From positions 62,001 to 126,000 of the forward strand of contig NZ_JACOGG010000008.1 of NCBI RefSeq assembly GCF_014284365.1: a stretch of DNA of 64,000 nucleotides, given 5' to 3'. The first letter of the stretch is position 1; each line of letters starts with the position of its first letter. The stretch comes from Cognatundibacterium rugosum. Its GTDB lineage: Bacteria > Pseudomonadota > Gammaproteobacteria > Burkholderiales > Burkholderiaceae_D. Shown here piece by piece: positions 33,659 through 41,816 of this stretch. A program made the position numbers and the translations under genes. Below the pieces are notes generated by a model. It was not told where the DNA came from, searched no databases, and worked only from the letters and a program-made list of their open reading frames with translations.

Positions 33659-36157
33659 ATGTGGTTGATCTCCTGGCGTATGACTTTACGTGACTGGCGC
33701 GCGGGCGAATTGCGCTTCTTGCTGGTGGCATTGATGATCGCAGTGGGCGCGCTGAGTGCAGTCGGTTTCTTCACCGATCGCATGCGTAATGGTCTGGCCA
33801 GAGACGCGCATCAGTTGCTGGGCGCGGATTTATTGGTCAGCGCCGATCAGCCTGTCCCCGCCAGCTGGAAGGCGGAAGCCAGCCAGCAAGGCTTGCAGCT
33901 GGCTGAAACTGTGGTGTTTCCAAGTATGGCGATCAGCGGTCAGGGTGATCAGCTCGCGACGCGTCTGGTGTCGCTCAAAGCAGTCAGCGCTGGCTATCCC
34001 TTGCGTGGGCAGATGAAGCTGCTTCAGGGCGAGCGTGAAGTCGCGACCAGCACCATACCGGCCGCCGGGACCGTGTGGATAGATCCTGCCGTGCAGGCCG
34101 CGTTGCATGTGCAGCCCGGATCCTTGCTGCGACTGGGGGATAAGGAATTCAGCGTCGCGAATCTGATCGGCGATGAACCTGACCGTGGTGCCGGTTTCAT
34201 GAATTTTGCGCCGCGCGTGATGATCGCCTTGCCTGATCTGGCGGCTACCGGCCTGATTCAGGATGGCTCACGCGTGACCTATCGTCTGCTGCTGGCGGGC
34301 GACAAATCTGCGATACAGGCTTTTCAGCAAACTTTAAAAAACCGCATAGAACAGCAGGCACTCAAAGGCATACGGCTGGAGTCGCTGGATAGCGGACGCC
34401 CGGAAATGCGCGCGACCCTGGATCGTGCTGAACAGTTTTTGTCGCTGGTCAGCCTCTTGTCCGCCATGCTGGCGGCGGTGGCAATTGCAATGGCAGCACG
34501 CCGCTTTATGTTGCGTCATTTGGATGCCTGCGCCATGCTGCGTTGCCTGGGGCTGACCCAGACTCAGGTGAGCTGGCTGTATCTGATCGAGTTTTTGTTG
34601 GTCGGCATCGCCGGAAGTCTGGCCGGTATTTTGCTCGGCTTCCTGAGTCATTATGTATTGCTGGAATGGCTGGGTGCACTGGTCGCGAAAAATCTGCCAG
34701 CAGCAAGCCTGCTGCCAGCCGTGCAGGGCGTTGCGACCGGGCTGGTATTGTTGCTGGGCTTTGCTTTGCCGCCGGTACTGCAATTGCGGAATATCCCGCA
34801 TAACCGCGTGATACGGCGTGATCAGGATGCGCCGCAGCCTGTGACCTGGTTCAGTTATCTGTGTGGTCTGGCTATGTTTGTCGGTTTATTGCTGTGGCAG
34901 ACCGGCGATCTCAAGCTGGGTTTGCTGACCAGCGCCGGTTATGCGATTGGTCTGGCGCTGTTTGCGCTGATTGCCTGGGGCAGCGTGAGTGCATTAAAGC
35001 CTGCACGTAATCTGTTTAGCTCGGCTTCCTGGCGCTTTGCCGTGAGTGCCTTGCAGCGCCGACCGGGCGCCAGCGTCATCCAGGTGGTGGCACTGGCATT
35101 GGGCCTGATGGCCTTGTTATTGCTGACCGTGATACGCTCCGATCTGGTCTCCGCCTGGAAAAAATCCACACCGGCTGACGCACCGAATCAATTCGTAATC
35201 AATATCCAGCCTGATCAGCGCGCGGAGGTTGCGGCAATGCTGCAGCCTTACTCGGCACCGCGTTTTTATCCCATGATACGTGGCCGCTTAGTCGCGATTA
35301 ACCAGCAACCAGTCACAGCTGAAACGTTTGAGCAGGATCAGGCCAAACGCCTGGTGGACAGGGAGTTTAATTTGTCGACCATGGATGATCTGCCAGAACT
35401 CAATAAGATCACGGCGGGTCAGTGGTTTGATGCATCCAAAGCGAATGTCGCAGAAGCCTCGGTTGAAGAAGGTATAGCCAAAACCCTGCGCCTGAAACTG
35501 GGTGATCAGCTGAGCTTTGATGTGGCAGGTCAGCAAACGACTGTGACCGTGACCAGTCTGCGCAAGCTGGACTGGGGTTCGATGCGGGTCAACTTTTTTG
35601 TCATCATCAATCCGTCCGCCATGCAGGATATGCCGCAAACCTGGATTACTGCTTTCCATTTGCCACCATCCGATCAGGGCCTGATACAGAAGATGACGGC
35701 GCAATTTCCGAATCTGACAATTGTCGATGTGGGCGCCATGATACGGCAGTTGCAGGCTGTGATGGATCAGGTAGTGACGGCCGTGGAATTCCTGTTTGCC
35801 TTCACCTTGTTAGCGGGCGTGCTGGTTTTGTATGCCGCCTTGGCCGGTACGCAGGATATGCGTATGCGCGAAGCTGCATTACTGCGTGCTTTGGGGGCGA
35901 CGCGCCAGCAATTGTCACGTGCGCAGTGGATAGAGTTTTTACTGATCGGTAGTCTGGCTGGCGTGTTGGCGGCGGCAGGTGCAACGGCGATAGGCTGGAC
36001 GCTGGCCACCTATAGTTTTCAGTTTGAGTGGCAATTCTCGCCCTGGGTCTGGCTGGCCGGTGCTGTCTTAGGTGCGGGCTGTGCTGTGACCGGCGGCTGG
36101 CTGGGCTTACGCCATGTACTCAGGCAGGCACCCATCATCAGCTTGCGTGAATCCTGA
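33659..36157 (+). CDS. FtsX-like ABC transporter permease, YbbP type (832 aa)
   Basis: Large inner-membrane permease of the MacB/FtsX superfamily. One N-terminal helix (RFLLVALMIAVGALSAVGF), a periplasmic domain, four central helices, a second periplasmic domain about 500-690, and three C-terminal helices. Two FtsX domains are visible (LAAVAIAMAARRFMLRHLDACAMLRCLG and AALAGTQDMRMREAALLRALGA). YbbP pairs with the ATPase YbbA, next to the thioesterase TesA. No such ATPase gene is adjacent here. Confidence 0.88.
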   Translation: MWLISWRMTLRDWRAGELRFLLVALMIAVGALSAVGFFTDRMRNGLARDAHQLLGADLLVSADQPVPASWKAEASQQGLQLAETVVFPSMAISGQGDQLATRLVSLKAVSAGYPLRGQMKLLQGEREVATSTIPAAGTVWIDPAVQAALHVQPGSLLRLGDKEFSVANLIGDEPDRGAGFMNFAPRVMIALPDLAATGLIQDGSRVTYRLLLAGDKSAIQAFQQTLKNRIEQQALKGIRLESLDSGRPEMRATLDRAEQFLSLVSLLSAMLAAVAIAMAARRFMLRHLDACAMLRCLGLTQTQVSWLYLIEFLLVGIAGSLAGILLGFLSHYVLLEWLGALVAKNLPAASLLPAVQGVATGLVLLLGFALPPVLQLRNIPHNRVIRRDQDAPQPVTWFSYLCGLAMFVGLLLWQTGDLKLGLLTSAGYAIGLALFALIAWGSVSALKPARNLFSSASWRFAVSALQRRPGASVIQVVALALGLMALLLLTVIRSDLVSAWKKSTPADAPNQFVINIQPDQRAEVAAMLQPYSAPRFYPMIRGRLVAINQQPVTAETFEQDQAKRLVDREFNLSTMDDLPELNKITAGQWFDASKANVAEASVEEGIAKTLRLKLGDQLSFDVAGQQTTVTVTSLRKLDWGSMRVNFFVIINPSAMQDMPQTWITAFHLPPSDQGLIQKMTAQFPNLTIVDVGAMIRQLQAVMDQVVTAVEFLFAFTLLAGVLVLYAALAGTQDMRMREAALLRALGATRQQLSRAQWIEFLLIGSLAGVLAAAGATAIGWTLATYSFQFEWQFSPWVWLAGAVLGAGCAVTGGWLGLRHVLRQAPIISLRES

Positions 36158-36211
36158 ACAGCATCGCAAAGAATCTACCTTTAAAAAATAGCAGGAAAGT
36201 CAAAAAGAAGT

Positions 36212-36655
36212 ATGACAACAAAAGAAAGCAGTCATCAGCAAGATGACCGGCAAGATGATATGCAAGAAGAACAGGCCGTCAGCCTGTATCAACGCATAGG
36301 CGGCGCTGAGCCGCTGCGGCAAATGGTCGACCGCTTTTATGACCTGATGGAGCTGGAGCCTGAATTTGCAGGCATACGCGCCATGCATCCGACGCCGACC
36401 GATAGTTCGCGCGACAAATTATTTTGGTTCTTATCGGGCTGGATGGGTGGCCCGGATTTGTATATCAGTCAGTTTGGTCATCCGCGTCTGCGTGCGCGCC
36501 ATTTGCCATTCGCGATCGGCGTCAGTGAACGTGATCAGTGGCTGCGTTGTATGGCCTGGGCGATGCAGGACGTAGGCATCGCTGAAGAGTTGCAACTGCA
36601 CTTGATGAATTCCTTCTTTCAGACCGCCGACTGGATGCGGAATACACCCGGATAA
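36212..36655 (+). CDS. Group II truncated haemoglobin (147 aa)
   Basis: Heme protein binding O2 and NO. After a polar, Gln/Asp-rich 20-residue extension the globin starts at SLYQRIGGAEPLRQMVDRFY. Proximal His is H97 in GHPRLRARHLPFAIG, with Trp G8 in QWLRCMAWAM (W110), both group II hallmarks. It lies 5 bases ahead of rmuC, so they may be co-transcribed. Confidence 0.92.
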   Translation: MTTKESSHQQDDRQDDMQEEQAVSLYQRIGGAEPLRQMVDRFYDLMELEPEFAGIRAMHPTPTDSSRDKLFWFLSGWMGGPDLYISQFGHPRLRARHLPFAIGVSERDQWLRCMAWAMQDVGIAEELQLHLMNSFFQTADWMRNTPG

Positions 36656-36660
36656 GGCTT

Positions 36661-38115
36661 ATGACAACAATGGTTTGGATGGATTGGGCGCTCTTACTTG
36701 GCTTGGCAGGTGTGCTGGGCTTGCTGATTCTGCTCTTGCTCAGACAAGGTAAGGCCGGTAGTGCAACGCTGGGCACGGAGCTGCAAGCCTTGCAGGCTTA
36801 TTTGCAGCAGGCGCAGTTACAGCAGTTGCAAAGTCAGGAAAGAACAGAGCGCTCGCTGCGTGAGCAATTGCAGTCCACTGCGCTGGCAGGACGCCAGGAA
36901 ATGGGCAGTAATCTGGCGCGGCTGCAACAGGCTTTGGTGCAGCAACTGGCGCAGGGTGCGGGTCTGCAAAAAGGGCAGCTGGATAGCTTTGCCCAACAGC
37001 TGGAACAATTGCGCCAGACCCTGCTGCTGCAAAGCCAGTGCGGGCGCGAAGAGCAGACCGCCAGCCTGAAACAGATGGCCGATACTTTATCGCAGCGCAT
37101 AGACCAACTGACCGAATCAAATGCGCAGCGCATGCAGGAAATCCGCAGCACACTGGAACAAAAGATTCAGCAACTACAGGCTGAAAACAGCGGCAAGCTC
37201 GAAGAGATGCGCAAAACCGTGGATGAAAAACTGCATGCCACGCTGGAGCAAAGGCTGGGTGAGTCGTTTAAGCTGGTTTCTGATCGTCTGGAAAAAGTGC
37301 ATCAGGGCTTGGGCGAAATGCAGCAACTGGCAATCGGTGTGGGTGATTTGAAACGTGTGCTGACCAATGTCAAAACCCGTGGTACCTGGGGCGAAGTGCA
37401 GCTGGAAATGGTGCTGGAACAGATGCTGACGCCTGATCAGTATGCGAAGAATGTAGAAACCGTGCCGGGTACAGGCGAGCGGGTTGAATTTGCGGTCAAG
37501 CTGCCCGGCAAAGAAGAAGGCAGGGCGCCGGTATGGATGCCCATCGATGCCAAATTCCCCAAAGAGCAATACGAGCGTCTGTTAGATGCCGCCGAACGTG
37601 CCGATGCAGAAGGCGTGGCGCTGGCTGGAAAAGAGCTGGAGCGCAGCATACGCAGTGAAGCTAAGACCATTGCTGAGAAATACGTATCTCCACCTTTGAC
37701 GACCGATTTCGCCATCCTGTTTTTACCGACCGAGGGCTTGTATGCCGAAGTCATGCGCCGACCCGGACTGGCCGATGATTTGCAACGCAGTTTCCGCGTT
37801 TCCGTGGCCGGGCCATCGACTTTATCTGCGTTGCTGAACAGCCTGCAGATGGGCTTCCGCACGCTGATACTGGAAAAACGTTCTTCCGAAGTGTGGCAAG
37901 TGCTGGGCGCTGTCAAAACGGAATTCGGTAAATTCGGTGAAGTGCTGGCAGCGACGAAGTCCACGCTGGAACGCGCCGCCAAAAATATCGACCAGGCCGA
38001 AGTCAGAACCCGTCAGATGACCCGCAAGCTCAAGCAAGTCGAGCAAATGCCTGAACTGCAGGCACAAATGCTGATCGACAGTGCGAGTGGGCCCGGTGAG
38101 GATGGCAGCGAATAA
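36661..38115 (+). CDS. rmuC: RmuC DNA recombination limiting protein (484 aa)
   Basis: Predicted nuclease-fold protein that limits recombination at inverted repeats. An N-terminal membrane helix (LLLGLAGVLGLLILLLL) is followed by a long Gln/Leu-rich coiled coil (about 40-220) and the conserved RmuC core: NVKTRGTWGEVQLEMVLEQML, PVWMPIDAKFPKEQYERLLDA and PSTLSALLNSLQMGFRTL. Length and order fit. It is followed by the accessory island. Confidence 0.94.
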   Translation: MTTMVWMDWALLLGLAGVLGLLILLLLRQGKAGSATLGTELQALQAYLQQAQLQQLQSQERTERSLREQLQSTALAGRQEMGSNLARLQQALVQQLAQGAGLQKGQLDSFAQQLEQLRQTLLLQSQCGREEQTASLKQMADTLSQRIDQLTESNAQRMQEIRSTLEQKIQQLQAENSGKLEEMRKTVDEKLHATLEQRLGESFKLVSDRLEKVHQGLGEMQQLAIGVGDLKRVLTNVKTRGTWGEVQLEMVLEQMLTPDQYAKNVETVPGTGERVEFAVKLPGKEEGRAPVWMPIDAKFPKEQYERLLDAAERADAEGVALAGKELERSIRSEAKTIAEKYVSPPLTTDFAILFLPTEGLYAEVMRRPGLADDLQRSFRVSVAGPSTLSALLNSLQMGFRTLILEKRSSEVWQVLGAVKTEFGKFGEVLAATKSTLERAAKNIDQAEVRTRQMTRKLKQVEQMPELQAQMLIDSASGPGEDGSE

Positions 38116-38149
38116 ATCTCGGGGCAGGTGGCTTGCCAACACCCGCACA

Positions 38150-38178
38150 GGTAAGGCGCATCGCGATGCGCCGCATGG
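38150..38178 (+). repeat. REP-like palindromic repeat, copy A
   Basis: GCGCATCGCGATGCGC core followed by CGCATGG. The same unit recurs at 40791-40814, 41556-41590 and, inverted, at 41744-41768, all within this island. Confidence 0.7.
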
Positions 38179-38182
38179 GCTT

Positions 38183-38290
38183 ACTTCAATTAATGGCCGA
38201 TGAGTATCGCGTATATGTTTTGCGAAGTGTTTTTAGAAAATGAAACAACCGATAGGAATGTAACGTATTTAGTTCTCAGTATATTCGACG
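38183..38290 (+). pseudogene. Diverged 5' remnant of a paralogue of the gene at 40958
   Basis: This stretch aligns over about 107 bases with 40876-40982, the promoter, ribosome site and first codons of the small exported protein. Shared blocks include ACTTCAAT, ATATCGCGTATAT/TATCGCGTATAT, GATAGGA and ATATTCGACG. Where the intact copy has the start ATG, this one has ACG (38263-38265). The coding part breaks off into the HINT gene soon afterwards. It is a decayed gene start left by duplication and recombination. Confidence 0.65.
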
Positions 38291-38328
38291 ATTAAGCAGG
38301 TCTGGAAACCCGTCCATACGAAAGCAAC

Positions 38329-39381
38329 GTGTCAACAATTACAGGCGAAACAGAAGTCAGAATCAAGGGGAAACTTATTTTTACTACGCCAAAAGCAAAG
38401 ACCAAAACCATCATCGATGCTACCAAATGGTATCGGGAGGAATTTTCAAAATTGGCAGGCGCGATTGATAAAGACCTGCCAATTGATTTGCAGATTAAAG
38501 AATTCCAGCAACTGGAAGAAGAGCTCATGCAGGGATGTTCTGCTTCACTCCTCGACTATGATCTCACATCAATTCTGCGTGAAGCGTTTGCTCTTCCATC
38601 TGTGGATAAATTGAAGAAAGAAATTGGTGGGGCGGGCGAGAAGCAACTTAAACTGGTGCTAGAGAAGCTGCAGAAACTTAGTACCGATAGAAAATGGTTT
38701 GAACCCGGCGCCTGTTTTGCTGCAGGTACGTTGGTGCATACCAAAGAAGGCTTGGTACCCATTGAGCAAATCAAGATCGGTGATTGGGTTTTATCGAAAC
38801 CAGAGAACGGTGGAGAACAGGCCTACAAACGTGTGTTGAAAACGTTTGCGTATGAGCCGACCACGGTGATGGAGGTTTGTGGTGAAGTTCCAATCAGACC
38901 GAACGCATTTGAGCGAATTGTATCGACACTAAACCATCCATTTTGGGTGGTCGGGCAAGGATGGACTGCAGCCAATAACTTGCCAAAAGGACGTTTTACT
39001 GATGGAGAACAGTTTGAATTGTTCGATGGTACATATACAAAAATTGGAGGATGTGGTTCGATTTATGCTGCCGATTCTGATGGCGCTGGTTGGACTCCTT
39101 CCTATATGGGCGACCTCACGCGGCCAGGGCTTTTAATTGATTATAAGAATAATAAATTAATTGCTTCGGAAGCGATGGCAATTGAGCGTATTCAGGCTCT
39201 CGAAGCAGATCATCCTTTGTATTCTCAACTTGCAATTGAAGAGGCTGAAAGAAGCGAGACGAACTATCCTTACTTGAAGCTGCCAGTTTATAACTTGGAA
39301 GTGGAGGATTTTCACACCTACTACGTGGGGAAAATTGGAATTTGGGTCCATAACACCAATTGCGGTTTTTTTAAGCTTTGA
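38329..39381 (+). pseudogene. HINT-domain (pretoxin-type) protein with frameshifted C-terminus
   Basis: GTG start at 38329, 350 codons. Residues 1-125 are helical and unrecognised. From C129 (CFAAGTLVHTKEGLVPIEQ) to HN at 341-342 (WVHNTNC) it is a HINT domain as found in polymorphic and Rhs-type toxins, where it releases the C-terminal toxin tip by self-cleavage. The frame ends four codons after C345 because of a run of seven T (39366-39372). With one T less it continues as LSFEVQGGEVLSEAMTSNPH and on to GAGGTA at the IS edge, resuming after the IS as VHLKPSRIKLR and a stop at 40756. So the toxin end is both frameshifted and interrupted. No secretion domain is attached, so it looks like an orphan toxin fragment. 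Confidence 0.72.
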
Positions 39382-39528
39382 AGTTCAAGGAGGTGAAGTT
39401 TTGTCAGAAGCAATGACTTCAAATCCGCATTTGTCTCGTAAGCAATTGATTGCCTATTTGAAGGAAACTGAGGTACCCTGACCTTATCGGACACTCCTGT
39501 TTGGTAAACTTCACCAAAGGGAGAATTT

Positions 39529-39792
39529 ATGAAACGAATAAAAACATACACACCGGAGCTTCGTGAAGAAGCCGTGAAGCTGGTCTTGACGCAGGGTCTG
39601 ACGCTCGAAGACGCGGCAGCGCGCATTGCCATTCCGAAAGGAACCTTGGCCAATTGGGTAAGCACCGCCAAGCGCGGGACGACGCCCTGCGCAGCACCAG
39701 GAAGTCGCACTGTCCCCGAACTGGAAGCGGAGAACGCGAAGCTGCGCAGAGAGCTCGCGGAAGCCCGCGTGGAGCGAGATATCGTAAAATAA
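39529..39792 (+). CDS. IS3-family OrfA, helix-turn-helix protein (87 aa)
   Basis: N-terminal half of the transposase. RIKTYTPELREEAVKLVL and TLEDAAARIAIPKGTLANWV are the HTH, and LEAENAKLRRELAEARVERD is the leucine zipper. The frame stops at TAA right after VERDIVK, inside A-AAA-TAA. Beyond the stop the same frame continues as AAAYFARESLPSTRS to a TGA at 39838-39840. A lysine codon at this stop would give the common longer OrfA. The AAAA next to the stop could permit the -1 shift that makes OrfAB. Confidence 0.85.
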   Translation: MKRIKTYTPELREEAVKLVLTQGLTLEDAAARIAIPKGTLANWVSTAKRGTTPCAAPGSRTVPELEAENAKLRRELAEARVERDIVK

Positions 39793-39836
39793 GCGGCGGC
39801 GTACTTTGCGCGGGAGTCGCTGCCAAGTACGCGGTC

Positions 39837-40697
39837 ATGAAGACGATGCGACTCCACTATCCGATTGCCGTTATGTGCCGCGTCTTTGGTGTCTCGCGCA
39901 GCGGCTACTACGCTTGGGCGAAAGGCACATTGTCGCCGCGTGCGCAGGCAGATGAGCGCCTTAAGGTGGCCATTAAGGCGGTTCACACGCAGAGCCGCGA
40001 GACCTACGGGCCACTGCGTATGCAGCCAGAGCTTGCGGAACAAGGCTTTGAGGCTGGCCGCGACCGCATTGCACGCCTGCGTCGCGAATTGGATTTGCGC
40101 TGCAAGCAGAAGCGCAAATTCAAGGCCACGACGAACTCGAATCATGACCTGCCTGTGGCCGACAATCTGCTCAAGCAGAAATTCGTCCCAACCCGGCCGA
40201 ATGAAGCCTGGGTGACGGATATCACGTACATTCAGACCGGTGAGGGATGGCTCTACCTAGCCGGCGTGAAGGACGTGTTCACCTGCGAAATCGTGGGCTA
40301 TGCGATGGGTGATCGCATGACACAGGCCCTGACGGCGCAGGCACTTTGGCGCGCCGCGACCAATAAGCGGCCAGCACCAGGATTGATTCATCACTCAGAT
40401 CGGGGTAGCCAATATTGCGCTCATGACTATCGTAAGCTGGTAGAACAATTCGGCATGCAAGCCTCCATGTCGCGCAAAGGGAATTGCTATGACAACGCCC
40501 CGATGGAGAGCTTCTGGGGTAGCTTGAAAAACGAACTGGTGCATCACCAGCGCTACGCTACGCGAGCCGACGCGCAGTCAGCAATTCAAGAATACATAGA
40601 GAGCTTTTATAACCGCCAGCGGCGTCACTCCCGCCTTGGCAATATTCCGCCAGCGTTGTTCGCTGAATTCTTCAGCAAACAGCCGCAGGCGGCTTGA
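39837..40697 (+). CDS. IS3-family OrfB, DDE transposase (286 aa)
   Basis: Integrase-core transposase. An HTH_21 region (YPIAVMCRVFGVSRSGYYAW) is followed by the rve domain with the DDE triad in AWVTDITYI, HHSDRGSQY and NAPMESFWGSLKNE. ATG 39837 overlaps the remote OrfA stop; the open frame reaches back to 39654, allowing an OrfAB fusion by -1 shifting. It appears intact. Confidence 0.9.
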   Translation: MKTMRLHYPIAVMCRVFGVSRSGYYAWAKGTLSPRAQADERLKVAIKAVHTQSRETYGPLRMQPELAEQGFEAGRDRIARLRRELDLRCKQKRKFKATTNSNHDLPVADNLLKQKFVPTRPNEAWVTDITYIQTGEGWLYLAGVKDVFTCEIVGYAMGDRMTQALTAQALWRAATNKRPAPGLIHHSDRGSQYCAHDYRKLVEQFGMQASMSRKGNCYDNAPMESFWGSLKNELVHHQRYATRADAQSAIQEYIESFYNRQRRHSRLGNIPPALFAEFFSKQPQAA

Positions 40698-40765
40698 AAC
40701 AAGAGTGTCCGTTATTGACAGTACACCTCAAACCTTCCCGAATCAAGCTGCGTTAAGGCTGTAAG

Positions 40766-40873
40766 GCGGAACGAATTGTAGAGCGGGTAGGGTGCATCGC
40801 GATGCGCCGCATGGAATCGTTACCGTCATCAAGACTGATCAAAACACCGGCTGCCTAATCGTAAGGATAAACC
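40766..40873 (+). repeat. ~105-bp direct repeat, copy 1 (contains REP-like copy B)
   Basis: Shares with 41540-41647 the blocks GCGAATTGTAGAGCGGGTAGGG or near-identical form, CATCGCGATGCGCCGCATGG, CGTCATCAAGAC, GATCAAAAC and CGGCTGCC. The palindromic core is at 40791-40814. The two copies flank the small exported gene. Confidence 0.75.
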
Positions 40874-40957
40874 ACACTTCAATCAATGGCTGAGAAATAT
40901 CGCGTATATTTTTTGTGATGTGTTTTTTGAAGATGAATTAATTGATAGGAGTGTAAA

Positions 40958-41443
40958 ATGTCTGATTTTCAGCATATTCGACGTCATCTCGTTGGTCTGT
41001 TGCTACTTATAGGAATGTTGATGCCTGTCCAAAGCGTTGACGCTAAACCTGTATACAGGAAAACCATTTTTAAAGGGATCGAGTTCAACGAATTGCTAAC
41101 GACAATCATTGAAGAATATCGTAAGCTTGGTTTTGAGTTTAAGAGTAGTAAGAAAACAGAAATTCTATCCGGCTTTCGTTTGGAAATGGATTTTGTTTAT
41201 TTGCCAAAAATAACAAAGGATGACAAGGGCGGTACCATTGGTACGATCGTAATTGAAAAACAAACTCGAGAAACTGAAGATGAATATTATGTCTTACTAT
41301 ACGGTATTTCGTTTAATGATTCAATTATTATATCGGATGATGCCGATGTGATTCGTCATGCCAAAGCTATTAGCGATCACGAACTTGGTTTATCCAATGT
41401 AAAAATCAGACTTAAGAAATATTTAGTCCCAGATAGGTGGTAG
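40958..41443 (+). CDS. Small exported protein of unknown function (161 aa)
   Basis: A signal peptide (about 1-29, LVGLLLLIGMLMPVQSVDA) leads into a mature part of about 130 mixed residues (GIEFNELLTTIIEEYRKLGF, SGFRLEMDFVYLPKI, YYVLLYGISFNDSIIIS). No family is recognised. It is visibly richer in A and T than its neighbours and is flanked by a direct repeat, suggesting transfer. Its position behind a HINT toxin fragment makes a periplasmic immunity role possible, but that is inference. The ribosome site is GATAGGAGTG. Its 5' region is duplicated at 38183-38290. Confidence 0.7.
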   Translation: MSDFQHIRRHLVGLLLLIGMLMPVQSVDAKPVYRKTIFKGIEFNELLTTIIEEYRKLGFEFKSSKKTEILSGFRLEMDFVYLPKITKDDKGGTIGTIVIEKQTRETEDEYYVLLYGISFNDSIIISDDADVIRHAKAISDHELGLSNVKIRLKKYLVPDRW

Positions 41444-41556
41444 GTGCAGCAGGCAGAATCCTGTTAGAGATTGAGACCCAGGGTGACGATGTACAACTGA
41501 ACGTCGAAGGCGCGACGGTACTTGGTCAAAAGATCGTGAGGTGGAGCGAATTGTAG
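41440..41556 (+). pseudogene. Possible short gene remnant
   Basis: Directly behind the stop of the previous gene an open stretch reads VGAAGRILLEIETQG then DDVQLNVEGATVLGQKIVRWSEL to a TAG inside the repeat. It has protein-like composition but no start codon and no recognised family. It may be the tail of a lost gene. Confidence 0.3.
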
Positions 41557-41647
41557 AGCGGGTAGGGCACATCGCGATGCGCCGCATGGAGTCGTTTTCG
41601 TCATCAAGACAGATCAAAACGTCGGCTGCCCAATGGTGAGAATAAAC
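41540..41647 (+). repeat. ~105-bp direct repeat, copy 2 (contains REP-like copy C)
   Basis: Second copy of the 40766-40873 unit, with palindromic core at 41567-41586 (CATCGCGATGCGCCGCATGG). Confidence 0.75.
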
Positions 41648-41743
41648 GCTTGCTTCTGCCAAGCGATGCGAGGTCCAGCAGGAATAATCTGCGACCCGAT
41701 TGAAGAAGCCGCACCGAATGGATCGCACTGATTGAAAGTCAAA

Positions 41744-41768
41744 TGCGGCGCATCACGATGCGCCCTAC
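41744..41768 (-). repeat. REP-like palindromic repeat, copy D (inverted)
   Basis: GCGGCGCATCACGATGCGCC followed by CTAC is the reverse complement of the GTAGGGCGCATCG-type unit, one base different in the centre. Confidence 0.65.
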
Positions 41769-41816
41769 ACAGCTTAAACACATCAGCTTAAACACATGAA
41801 CGTGTTGGACGGCTGA

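Larger units (their letters stand above)
39477..40720 (+). mobile_element. IS3-family insertion sequence (about 1.24 kb)
   Basis: The ends TGACCTTATCGGACACTC (left, from 39479) and the complement of the right end TGTCAATAACGGACACTC are imperfect inverted repeats sharing CGGACACTC and TG tips. Two overlapping frames, orfA and orfB in the -1 frame, and the DDE transposase identify the family. GTAC stands on both sides (39473-39476 and 40721-40724), a candidate 4-bp target duplication if two extra bases (CC) belong to the left end. It is inserted in the 3' part of the HINT toxin-like gene. Confidence 0.88.
41444..41816. other. Repeat-rich intergenic stretch
   Basis: About 370 bases. It contains the possible gene remnant up to 41556, the second copy of the ~105-bp direct repeat (41540-41647) and an inverted REP-like unit (41744-41768). 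No intact gene is supported. It marks the right border of the accessory island. Confidence 0.55.

Noticed and set aside
38116-41816. CRISPR array or prophage in the repeat-rich island
   Set aside because: Repeats are few, irregularly spaced and palindromic, with no phage or cas genes.
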